From positions 1-8,476 of the forward strand of contig JAEZQV010000370.1 of the NCBI GenBank assembly GCA_023441125.1: a stretch of DNA of 8,476 nucleotides, given 5' to 3'. The DNA comes from Bacillota bacterium. Its GTDB lineage: Bacteria > Bacillota_C > Negativicutes > Sporomusales > Sporomusaceae. The notes below the pieces were generated by a model, which saw only the letters and a list, made by a program, of their open reading frames with translations, was not told the origin of the DNA and did no database searches. Shown here one piece after another: positions 1 to 5,248 of the stretch; the stretch's first letter is position 1; every line of letters starts with the position of its first letter. Position numbers and translations under genes: made by a program.

Positions 1-546
1 CCGCATCACCCGGCTGCTGATGACAGAATAAAGCCCCCAAATGGCTACGGCCACGAGAATAATAAGGTCGCCGCTGTTAAACGCCGCCGCCTGCCAAAAG
101 GTCCAGGACCCGCCGGAAACCAAAAACAAAACCCCGGCCAGCGCCAGTACAGCCCCTGCTGCTTGCCGCCCGGACATTGGCTCCTTAATGACCCAGGTGG
201 CAAACAGGCCGGTTAATAGCGGCGCCAGGCCATTGATAATCGTCCCGTTGACCGCGGTGGTGTAATGCAGGCCCCAATACAGTATCGGTGAGAACAACAC
301 CACTCCGGTAACAGCCATGGCGGCCAGTAGCCAAAAATCCCGGCCGCTGCACCGTTCTACCGGCGGCTGCCGCCGGAGAAGCACGGCAAAAATCAGCGCG
401 GCGATAAAAAAGCGGGCGGCTGAAATAGTAAACGGGCCAATGTCATCCCGCAGCAAGCGCCCCAGGACCATATTGGAAGCCCAAACCAAGGTGGCCAGAT
501 TGACACAGGCGATGCCGGTAAGCTGCTTAATTTTTTCCTGCTGCAT
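1..546 (-). CDS. EamA/DMT-family permease, 3' end outside window
   Basis: This is an inner-membrane transporter of the drug/metabolite (EamA, 10-TM DMT) superfamily; members export amino acids, nucleosides or drugs. The visible 182 residues cover the first EamA half and the start of the second. They show hydrophobic helices separated by short charged loops, an early Asn-Leu-Ala-Thr-Leu-Val-Trp-Ala-Ser-Asn helix near residues 16-25, and the family hallmarks TTAVNGTIINGLAPLLTGL near 91-109 and a Lys-Glu-Pro loop near 116-118. A full protein should be about 290-310 residues, so roughly 110-120 codons lie off the left edge. The start is the ATG at 546-544, preceded by GCAGGT about 7 bases upstream. 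The gap to the arginase stop is only 13 bases, so the two are probably cotranscribed. Substrate is unknown; export of ornithine, arginine or a derived amine is an inference from the neighbour only. Confidence 0.9.
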   Translation of the reverse strand, partial: MQQEKIKQLTGIACVNLATLVWASNMVLGRLLRDDIGPFTISAARFFIAALIFAVLLRRQPPVERCSGRDFWLLAAMAVTGVVLFSPILYWGLHYTTAVNGTIINGLAPLLTGLFATWVIKEPMSGRQAAGAVLALAGVLFLVSGGSWTFWQAAAFNSGDLIILVAVAIWGLYSVISSRVMR

Positions 547-559
547 GTTTTACCTGCCT

Positions 560-1471
560 TTACAAAACCCGCTCTCCCAGCAGCGAACCGATTAAAGCCA
601 CCGCCACCTTGGCGGTCTGGTTGCGGTGATCCAGTACGGTATTAATCTCTACAAACTCGGCGCTGGTAACAATATTGGCCGCCGCTATCAGTTCCATGGC
701 CAGATGGCTTTCCCGGTACGTCAGGCCGCCGAACACCGGCGTCCCCACTCCCGGTGCATGCAGCGGGTCCATAACATCCATATCAAAGCTGACATGGACC
801 CCATCGGTGTCACAGGAAACACGGCGAATGGCTTCCTCCATCACCTTGGCCATGCCCAGCATATCAACCTCATGCATGGTATAGACAGTAACGCCCAGTT
901 GCTTCAGCAGCACTTTTTCCCCGGGGTCAAGATCCCGGACGCCAATCATAACGAATTTTTTGGGGTCCAGAATGGCTGCCCTGCCGCCAACGCCGGTCAG
1001 CCGCTCATGGCCAAGGCCAAAGCCTACGGCCACCGGCATGCCATGAATATTCCCGGTAGGCGAAGTATCGGCGGTATTGATGTCGCCATGGGCATCAAAC
1101 CAGATAACCCCCAGCTGCTTTTTATGCTGCAAAACACCGGAAATTGTGCCGATCGCAATGCTGTGATCACCGCCGAGCACCAGCGGGAAACGTCCTTTGT
1201 CCATTTCGCCCGCCACCATGCGGCAAAGCTCAGTATTGACTCTTTCTATTTCATCCAGGTACTTGAGGCTTGATCCGTCCCGGTAGCAAGAGTCCGGCCT
1301 GTCGGTCAGGATATCGCCTTTGTCGTCAACTTCATAACCTAAGCCCTGGAGTTTTTCCCGCACTTTGGCATAGCGGATGGCACTGGGCCCCATATCAACC
1401 CCGCGGCGATCGGCACCCAGGTCCAGCGGCACGCCGATAAGCGAGATGCGGCTAATGTTCAATGGCTTCAT
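560..1471 (-). CDS. rocF: Arginase (L-arginine amidinohydrolase)
   Basis: This cytosolic binuclear manganese enzyme hydrolyses L-arginine to L-ornithine and urea. The 303 residues are the usual bacterial arginase length, and the sequence closely follows Bacillus arginases as I remember them (N-terminal RRGVDMGPSAIRYA, C-terminal ESLLG-like end). All expected metal ligands are visible: H103 in GGDHS, D126/H128/D130 in DAHGD, and D230/D232 in SFDMDVMDP. The substrate-binding NIHG (141-144) and the SAEFVEIN stretch with E272 are also present. The DMDVMD form differs slightly from the common DLDGLD but keeps the aspartates. These features favour arginase over agmatinase or formiminoglutamase. The start is the ATG at 1471-1469 with GAGGAG 8 bases upstream. 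The gene heads a probable operon with the DMT permease. Confidence 0.95.
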   Translation of the reverse strand: MKPLNISRISLIGVPLDLGADRRGVDMGPSAIRYAKVREKLQGLGYEVDDKGDILTDRPDSCYRDGSSLKYLDEIERVNTELCRMVAGEMDKGRFPLVLGGDHSIAIGTISGVLQHKKQLGVIWFDAHGDINTADTSPTGNIHGMPVAVGFGLGHERLTGVGGRAAILDPKKFVMIGVRDLDPGEKVLLKQLGVTVYTMHEVDMLGMAKVMEEAIRRVSCDTDGVHVSFDMDVMDPLHAPGVGTPVFGGLTYRESHLAMELIAAANIVTSAEFVEINTVLDHRNQTAKVAVALIGSLLGERVL

Positions 1472-1494
1472 ATCTTTATCTCCTCACAGCCAAA

Positions 1495-1523
1495 ATTGTA
1501 ACAGATACATTTAGTTGTTTCCA
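1495..1523 (-). promoter_or_regulatory. Candidate sigma-A promoter of the arginase operon
   Basis: On the minus strand TGGAAA (1523-1518, 4 of 6 matches to the -35 consensus) is followed by a 17-base spacer and TACAAT (1500-1495, 5 of 6 matches to -10). Transcription would start near 1488, giving a leader of about 15-20 bases that still contains the GAGGAG ribosome binding site. A perfect inverted repeat GAATAT (1544-1549) / ATATTC (1563-1568) lies just upstream and could bind a regulator; it does not match a full ARG box. I saw no sigma-54 GG/GC promoter of the kind that drives rocF in Bacillus. Confidence 0.5.
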
Positions 1524-1606
1524 GCTTTGCCGATTTAATCTTGGAATATAGATCTGGTAAAAATATTCTACTGATTTATAGATTTACCTCTTATTTCTTT
1601 AGACAT

Positions 1607-1647
1607 AAAAAAGGAGACTGCCTCTTTTATTGAGACAGCCTCTTTTT
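1607..1647 (-). terminator. Rho-independent terminator of the symporter gene
   Basis: Arms at 1632-1642 and 1614-1624 form an 11-bp stem around a 7-base loop. Read as minus-strand RNA the stem is continuous with two G-U wobbles; on the plus strand those two positions are A-C mismatches. A run of six U follows (1612-1607), with a matching A-tract on the other side (1647-1643). It begins 5 bases after the symporter stop codon. The strand-specific wobbles show it serves the minus strand and separates the symporter from arginase. Confidence 0.9.
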
Positions 1648-1651
1648 ATCT

Positions 1652-2956
1652 TTATGCGTTTATATTTGGTGTTACATCATGCGCATCGGCTAACTGTTCT
1701 TCTGTTAATCCTGTGCTTACTAATTTGGCTATTACCAAATCACCCGATACGTTCAAGGTTGTTCTGCACATATCCAGGAATCTGTCAACGCCGAGTATCA
1801 AGCCCAACCCTTCGACAGGTACGCCAACATTTACACACAAAATAGCGATTATCGGCAAAGTACCGCCAGGAACACCGGCCGTGCCGACACCGCCCAAAAC
1901 GGCGGTTAATACCACAACAATCTGTTGGCTTAAGGTCAAATCAATGCCGTAAACTTGAGCTAAGAACAGCAGTACGGCCCCTTCATACAAGCCTGAACCG
2001 TTTTGGTTGGCGGAAGCACCGCAAGTCAGCACAAAACGGGAAACTTTGGGCGGAAGTTTAAGCGATTTTTCTGCAACCTCCAAGGCGATTGGCAAGGTAG
2101 CATTGGAAGAGGCAGTTGAAAATGCATATACATAGGCTTCCCGGCAGCCCGCAAAGAATTTCCAGGGGTTTGTTTTCGCAAAAAGCTTAAGGAATATGCT
2201 ATACGTAATAAATTGCTGAATCAGCAGGCTTAGTACAACTACGCCGGCAAATAAAGCAACATTGCCCAGGAAGCTGGCCCCCATACGGTAGGTAGTGTTA
2301 AATACAATCGCAAAGATACCATAAGGAGCAATTTGCATGGCCCAGTCGATTATTTTGAGCGAGCAGTCAAAGATTGCCTGCAGCACCTTAATAAAGGCGT
2401 GCTCTTCATCTTTAATGCATACGCTCAGAGCATAACCGAACATTAATGCAAATACCATAACAGCGATAATCTCGCCGCCGAACGCTCTGGCAGCCGAATC
2501 AATCGGGTTCTGAGGAATCAAATCCGTAATGTATGTAGTCCAAGGTTTTGCTTGCGCAAGCTGCATGTTTTTATTAATGGAGATAACGGCCTGATTTTTG
2601 GCAAGCTGGTCCTTGTCAAACTGCAGCCCAACGCCTGGCTGCATAACGTTAGTAATGCCAATAGCAATAAACACGGCAATGAGGCTTAAAACAACAGTGT
2701 ACATCAATGATTTGCCAGCAACTTTTCCCAAGCTGCGGCCCTTACCAAGCTCATAAACACCAAGCATTAGCGCGGAAACCAGCAACGGCACAACGACCAT
2801 AAAAATCATTTTCAGGAAGATAGCACCGGCTAAAGTACAAAACTCTGTAAATGTCGTCATGAAAGGAAAAGCTTTTTCCGGTAAAGAATAATACGCAATT
2901 AACCCGGCAATAACACCCAAAATAAATCCTAATAATAGCTTTTGGTATTGTTTCAT
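1652..2956 (-). CDS. Dicarboxylate/amino acid:cation symporter (DAACS, GltP/DctA-type)
   Basis: This is a secondary transporter for acidic amino acids or C4-dicarboxylates, with the glutamate-transporter fold (8 TM helices, two hairpins). The 434 residues are of normal length. HP1 is seen as FSTASSNATLP (279-289), TM7 as GASANQNGSGLYEG (313-326), HP2 as GTAGVPGG (358-365), and TM8 as DRFLDMCRTTLNVSGD (391-406). Residues matching GltPh D390, D394, R397, N401 and D405 are kept (D391, D395, R398, N402, D406), which fits an acidic substrate and an intact first cation site. The usual NMDGT is NQNGS (317-321), which is unusual. The start ATG has GAGGAGG 6 bases upstream. Regulation is probably through the long upstream region with TCCTGTA boxes and a short ORF. 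Transcription ends at the hairpin just downstream. Exact substrate cannot be read from the sequence. Confidence 0.93.
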   Translation of the reverse strand: MKQYQKLLLGFILGVIAGLIAYYSLPEKAFPFMTTFTEFCTLAGAIFLKMIFMVVVPLLVSALMLGVYELGKGRSLGKVAGKSLMYTVVLSLIAVFIAIGITNVMQPGVGLQFDKDQLAKNQAVISINKNMQLAQAKPWTTYITDLIPQNPIDSAARAFGGEIIAVMVFALMFGYALSVCIKDEEHAFIKVLQAIFDCSLKIIDWAMQIAPYGIFAIVFNTTYRMGASFLGNVALFAGVVVLSLLIQQFITYSIFLKLFAKTNPWKFFAGCREAYVYAFSTASSNATLPIALEVAEKSLKLPPKVSRFVLTCGASANQNGSGLYEGAVLLFLAQVYGIDLTLSQQIVVVLTAVLGGVGTAGVPGGTLPIIAILCVNVGVPVEGLGLILGVDRFLDMCRTTLNVSGDLVIAKLVSTGLTEEQLADAHDVTPNINA

Positions 2957-3008
2957 AAACTTCCTCCTCTAAAATTTTATAAAAGATTATAGCTATAAAA
3001 ATACCAAG

Positions 3009-3077
3009 TTAACCACTACTCACCCCCTGTTGTTTGCCTGTAATAACAAAAAGTTTGTAACCAGTGCACTTTTTCAT
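3009..3077 (-). CDS. Candidate 22-codon leader ORF upstream of the symporter
   Basis: The ATG at 3077-3075 opens a 22-codon frame (MKKCTGYKLFVITGKQQGVS then SG) ending in TAA at 3011-3009, 52 bases before the symporter start. Directly before the ATG is AAGGTGATC, a long match to the 16S anti-Shine-Dalgarno tail, so translation is plausible. It sits in the putative long leader of the symporter mRNA. The peptide has a basic N terminus and a short hydrophobic core. I recognise no family. It may be a leader peptide, a small protein, or chance; the ribosome binding site is the main evidence. Confidence 0.35.
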   Translation of the reverse strand: MKKCTGYKLFVITGKQQGVSSG

Positions 3078-3145
3078 GATCACCTTCCCTCATCCGGTGG
3101 TAAATAACCCCTATCTCATTACTAACTATATCTGTAATCTATTCC

Positions 3146-3151
3146 ATTATA
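3146..3151 (-). promoter_or_regulatory. Candidate distal -10 element for the symporter
   Basis: A perfect TATAAT lies on the minus strand here. The matching -35 region (about 3169-3175) is poor, at best 3 of 6 matches, which suggests dependence on an activator. Transcription would begin near 3139 and give a leader of about 180 bases. A second TATAAT at 2991-2986, also without a good -35, would give a leader of only about 22 bases. Confidence 0.4.
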
Positions 3152-3162
3152 CCTCAAAAACC

Positions 3163-3219
3163 CCTGTTATTTACAGGAGCATACAGGAAATTTTTTAAAA
3201 TTTTTCATGTATCCTGTAT
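3163..3219. promoter_or_regulatory. Cluster of TCCTGTA/TACAGGA boxes, probable operator
   Basis: Four related sites lie together. CCTGT (3163-3167) is inverted relative to TACAGGA (3172-3178); a second TACAGGA follows 10 bases later (3182-3188), one helical turn on; and an inverted TCCTGTA is at 3212-3218. The outer pair forms a perfect 8-base inverted repeat, ATACAGGA (3181-3188) / TCCTGTAT (3212-3219), around an AT-rich centre. Relative to the TATAAT at 3151-3146 the boxes would cover about -25 to -80, the usual place for an activator or repressor. The regulator is not in the window. Confidence 0.45.
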
Positions 3220-3561
3220 ACTTGTAAATATCCATTTACACAAGACAACTATTTCGAAATTAAATACAATTTATGTATCCAACAACTATCCTCCGTCATA
3301 TATCAACATCACAGCGAACCGAATGTAACGTGCATCGAATAGAGTGTTTTACAGCCTTGCCAATTTGACAGAATAACAGGTTCCAAGGAATATGCAGGGC
3401 GGGGAGTACTTTCTGGCCCAGTTTCATCGCAAAATCAATAACCTTGGTCGAGGCGTTCAAGACGGTATTCAAAGCACCATTGCGCGCTTAATTTAGTTGC
3501 GCTTCTTAAAATTCGTGCCTAATAATGAATTTAGATTAGACCACTAAGTAATAAGTTTTGC
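3220..3561. other. Gene-poor intergenic stretch
   Basis: Apart from the possible transporter relic (3296-3487) I find no supported gene here. At 3221-3244 there is an imperfect inverted repeat, CTTGTAAAT facing ATTTACACAAG, which may extend the upstream regulatory region. The segment just after the 63-residue gene (3490-3561) has no convincing terminator. Confidence 0.5.
3296..3487 (-). pseudogene. Possible relic of a second DAACS-like transporter
   Basis: A stop-to-stop frame of 63 codons without a plausible start reads, near its beginning, ALNTVLNASTKVIDFAMKLG (about 3475-3416). By eye this resembles residues 190-210 of the intact symporter, which has KVLQAIFDCSLKIIDWAMQI at the loop entering the next helix. 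The following LPAL may match the GIFAI that comes next. The patch is less AT-rich than its surroundings, as expected for former coding DNA. Only about 25-30 residues look related; the rest of the frame looks random. The call rests on a short visual alignment and may be chance. Confidence 0.25.
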
Positions 3562-3753
3562 TCATTCATAGTTACGAAAAAACATCTGATACACGCCTTC
3601 TAAAACTATCATGATACAAAAGGCTACAGGGATAAACACCATATCCATCGATAAAATCTCACCCAATCTCTGATTATATTTTCCTGCAGTTTCAGCAAAT
3701 GCCAATTGAATCACTACAGCCAGAACACCCATAACTATATAACGTACAGGCAT
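3562..3753 (-). CDS. Small two-helix membrane protein, unknown function
   Basis: This is a 63-residue protein with two predicted membrane helices, about residues 5-20 and 39-58. The connecting loop is polar (GKYNQRLGEILSMD, about 24-37) and the end is aromatic and charged (FFRNYE). The start is the ATG at 3753-3751 because AAGGAGGT sits 7 bases upstream; the longer frame from 3825 has no ribosome binding site and runs through the leader hairpin. Codon pattern and the ribosome site support a real gene. I do not recognise the family. Small proteins of this size often act as transporter accessory subunits, and a possible transporter relic lies about 75 bases downstream, so it may be an orphan accessory gene; that is inference. 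An elaborate RNA leader precedes it. Confidence 0.7.
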   Translation of the reverse strand: MPVRYIVMGVLAVVIQLAFAETAGKYNQRLGEILSMDMVFIPVAFCIMIVLEGVYQMFFRNYE

Positions 3754-3770
3754 TATTACAACCTCCTTAC

Positions 3771-3865
3771 AAGTAGAAAAATAACCGGCCAAAAACAAGC
3801 ATGCCTTGCTTCCGGCCGGTTGCACTACTCACTCCATCTAGACCGAGTGCCTACTTATAGGTCTA
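3771..3865 (-). promoter_or_regulatory. Structured 5' leader, candidate cis-regulatory RNA
   Basis: In the minus-strand RNA three helices abut exactly: P1 AAGUAG (3856-3851) with CUACUU (3776-3771), P2 GCACU (3850-3846) with AGUGC (3826-3822), and P3 AACCGGCC (3821-3814) with GGCCGGUU (3790-3783), closed by AUUUUU. No base separates P1 from P2 or P2 from P3, so this is a compact three-way junction. An alternative hairpin, UAGACC (3865-3860) with GGUCUA (3844-3839), would loop out the P1 and P2 5' strands; CACUC/GAGUG (3849-3845 / 3834-3830) is another competitor. P1 ends a few bases before the ribosome binding site of the 63-residue gene. It does not match any riboswitch class I can recall. 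Confidence 0.45.
3777..3821 (-). terminator. Terminator-like hairpin inside the leader (possible attenuator)
   Basis: The GC-rich 8-bp stem AACCGGCC/GGCCGGTT (3821-3814 / 3790-3783) has an inner 5-bp extension AAGCA/TGCTT and is followed on the minus strand by AUUUUU. It stands between the candidate promoter and the start of the 63-residue gene, where it could stop transcription early. It could instead end an unseen short upstream RNA. Confidence 0.5.
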
Positions 3866-3895
3866 AATTTCATTGAATCCAACTATTTTTTTATT

Positions 3896-3904
3896 ATTTT
3901 AGCA
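3896..3904 (-). promoter_or_regulatory. Candidate extended -10 promoter of the small membrane protein gene
   Basis: The minus strand reads TGCTAAAAT, an extended -10 (TGn then TAAAAT, 5 of 6). No good -35 is present, which extended -10 promoters tolerate. Transcription from about 3889 would include the whole structured leader, about 135 bases before the start codon. Confidence 0.35.
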
Positions 3905-3912
3905 GGAGTAAT

Positions 3913-3972
3913 ATGAAAAATTTGTCATTTTACGGAAATATTGCCGGCCAGGCCAGTCTACTATGTATATAA
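3913..3972 (+). CDS. Candidate 19-codon plus-strand ORF before a hairpin
   Basis: ATG at 3913 is preceded by CAGGAG with a 4-base spacer and opens MKNLSFYGNIAGQASLLCI, ending in TAA 6 bases before the long hairpin at 3979-4021. That hairpin carries TTTTAT on its plus-strand side. A weak -35/-10 pair (TTGAAT, 16 bases, TATTTT) lies upstream. It is the only plus-strand frame with a ribosome site, but the evidence is thin and it overlaps the opposing promoter region. Confidence 0.18.
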   Translation: MKNLSFYGNIAGQASLLCI

Positions 3973-3978
3973 ACGAGC

Positions 3979-4021
3979 AGAGGTGCCTCTCACAGGTTTT
4001 CCACCTATGAGAGGCACCTCT
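3979..4021 (-). terminator. Long perfect hairpin after the repeat-protein gene
   Basis: Two perfect 14-base arms (3979-3992 and 4008-4021) plus an inner AGGT/ACCT pair give about 19 bp around a 5-base loop. The single odd position (3993/4007) is a G-U wobble in minus-strand RNA but a C-A mismatch on the plus strand, favouring the minus strand. It starts 8 bases after the stop codon at 4030. The minus-side tail (GCUCGUUUAU) is a weak U-tract, while the plus side has UUUUAU, so it may act in both directions or protect the mRNA 3' end. Confidence 0.75.
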
Positions 4022-4029
4022 TTTATCAA

Positions 4030-5103
4030 CTATTGTTGGTTTTCTGCTTCCGGTCTGGGACCATGCTCTCTGTGCATCGGTCCTTTGCCGTTTATCATAT
4101 CAGCCACACGGTCGGCCAGATTGGCTTTCATTTTTTCCGCTTTGTCGGCAGTTATTTTGCCGGCTTTTACACTGGCATCAATCCGTTCTGTCATTTGCTG
4201 CACCAGGAAATCCTTCAGCGCCTGCTCGGAAACATTGTGTTCCCCGGCAATGGCGGCCAGCGTTTTGCCAGCCTGCAGTTCCTGTTTTAAAGAGTCGGCA
4301 TCCATGTTGAGCAGCGCTAACAAATTAGCATCTTCAAAAGGTGCATGGCCATGCATGCCGCCAAAACCTCCGTGCATAGGACCTTGGCCGTTAATCATAG
4401 CGGTTACGTGGTCAGCCAGTTTGGCTTTCATTGCTTCAGCCTGGTCCGCCGTCAAGCGGCCGGCTTTTACCCCTTCGTCAATGCGCGCTGTCATTTGCTG
4501 TACCAGGAAGTCCTTAAGCGTTTGTTCAGAAACGCCGTGTTCCCCGGCAACAGCCACCAGTGTTTTGCCGGCCTGCAGTTCGCTTTTAAGCGTGTCGGCA
4601 TCCACTTTGAGCAGCGCCAACAGTTTAGCGTCTTCAAAAGGCGCATGGCCGCGCATGTGTCCGAAACCGCCGCCAACCGGTCCTTTACCGTTAATCATGT
4701 CGGCAACATGATTGGCCATACCGGCTTTCATTTTGGCCGCCTGCTCGGCTGTCAGCCAGCCGCCCTTGACACCTTCCTCAATGCGGCTGGTCATCTGCTT
4801 GGTGATAAAATTTTTCAGCGCCTTTTCCGATACCCCATGTTCTTTGGCAATGGCCACCATGGTCTTGCCGGCCTTCATTTCGGTCCGGAAAGTGGCATCA
4901 TCTATTTTAAGAAATGCCAGCAGTTTGGCATAATCCTCTTTAAAGCCCTTCATGTCAGGTCTGTGACCTTGGCCTACAAAAGCCTGGCGTTTACCATCCA
5001 TTGGATTTTGTGTATCGGCAGGAACCGCCGCCATTACAATACCATTTGCGGTAACCATGGCCGCAACCCCTAATGCCAGAAACCATTTATTTTTCTTGTT
5101 CAT
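4030..5103 (-). CDS. Secreted protein with three 100-residue helical repeats and His/Met-rich linkers
   Basis: This is a 357-residue exported protein of unknown function. The start is taken at the ATG at 5103-5101 (MNKKNKWFL), which begins a normal signal peptide and has GAGGATGG upstream; the ATG at 5124 lacks a ribosome site. The signal peptide has Lys/Asn, then a hydrophobic core, with likely cleavage around VMAAVPA. After a short spacer come three repeats of exactly 100 residues. Each has an N-terminal helical unit with AGKTLxAxAxEHGVSExxLK and a C-terminal unit with RIDEGVKAGxLTADQAExMK then ADMINGKGP. Linkers are rich in Gly, His and Met (such as GGMHGHAP). The repeat resembles helical modules common in exported Firmicute proteins; I cannot name a Pfam family with certainty. 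Metal binding by the linkers is an inference. The gene stands alone between two terminators. Confidence 0.88.
   Translation of the reverse strand: MNKKNKWFLALGVAAMVTANGIVMAAVPADTQNPMDGKRQAFVGQGHRPDMKGFKEDYAKLLAFLKIDDATFRTEMKAGKTMVAIAKEHGVSEKALKNFITKQMTSRIEEGVKGGWLTAEQAAKMKAGMANHVADMINGKGPVGGGFGHMRGHAPFEDAKLLALLKVDADTLKSELQAGKTLVAVAGEHGVSEQTLKDFLVQQMTARIDEGVKAGRLTADQAEAMKAKLADHVTAMINGQGPMHGGFGGMHGHAPFEDANLLALLNMDADSLKQELQAGKTLAAIAGEHNVSEQALKDFLVQQMTERIDASVKAGKITADKAEKMKANLADRVADMINGKGPMHREHGPRPEAENQQ
4036..4335 (-). repeat. Tandem repeat unit 3 of the exported protein
   Basis: This is the C-terminal unit, in exact 300-base register with unit 2. It retains the full helical pattern, but the terminal linker is charged (MHREHGPRPE) rather than glycine-rich. 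Confidence 0.85.
4336..4635 (-). repeat. Tandem repeat unit 2 of the exported protein
   Basis: This middle unit is most similar to unit 3 (shared QAGKTL, LKDFLVQQMT, MHG linker), suggesting that units 2 and 3 come from the most recent duplication. Confidence 0.85.
4636..4935 (-). repeat. Tandem repeat unit 1 of the exported protein
   Basis: This N-terminal unit is the most diverged (KAGKTMVAIAKEHGVSEKAL, KNFITKQMTS) but has the same 100-residue length and a GFGHMRGHAP linker. Confidence 0.85.
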
Positions 5104-5200
5104 ACTATTTAACCATCCTCTCATTTCTGTATTTGTAACGGGTCTATGGTTGTATTATGCACGACTGTTTTTAGAATTTCCTTTGAAAAAATAAGGGAAT

Positions 5201-5243
5201 AAAAAAAATTGCAGACAGCGGTCAACAGCCGCTTATCTGCAAT
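5201..5243 (-). terminator. Rho-independent terminator of the MFS gene
   Basis: ATTGCAGA (5243-5236) pairs perfectly with TCTGCAAT (5215-5208). AGCGG/CCGCT extends the stem around a small loop, and at least seven U follow on the minus strand. It begins 5 bases after the exporter stop codon. Confidence 0.92.
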
Positions 5244-5248
5244 CCGGG

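Noticed and set aside
626..1273. 215-codon plus-strand open frame opposite arginase
   Set aside because: It is fully antisense to a gene with all catalytic residues, has His/Asn-rich non-protein-like composition and no ribosome site; it is a codon-bias shadow.
1544..1568. GAATAT/ATATTC repeat as an arginine-repressor ARG box
   Set aside because: The arms fit only loosely and the 13-base spacing is wrong for an 18-base ARG box; it is kept only as a generic inverted repeat.
3754..3825. N-terminal extension of the 63-residue protein to an ATG at 3825
   Set aside because: No ribosome site precedes it, the extension is made from the leader hairpin, and the internal ATG has an ideal AAGGAGGT.
4036..4935. 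300-base DNA repeats as a CRISPR or mobile repeat array
   Set aside because: The repeats are in-frame coding units of one protein, with synonymous drift between copies and no spacers.
3941..5073. Long plus-strand open frames (256 and 242 codons) opposite the repeat protein
   Set aside because: They mirror the 300-base repeats of the minus-strand gene, which has a signal peptide and a coherent repeat pattern; the plus-strand frames have no ribosome site.
5104..5124. Start of the repeat protein at the ATG at 5124
   Set aside because: It has no Shine-Dalgarno and would put seven unusual residues before a standard signal peptide; the purine-rich GAGGATGG lies between the two ATGs.
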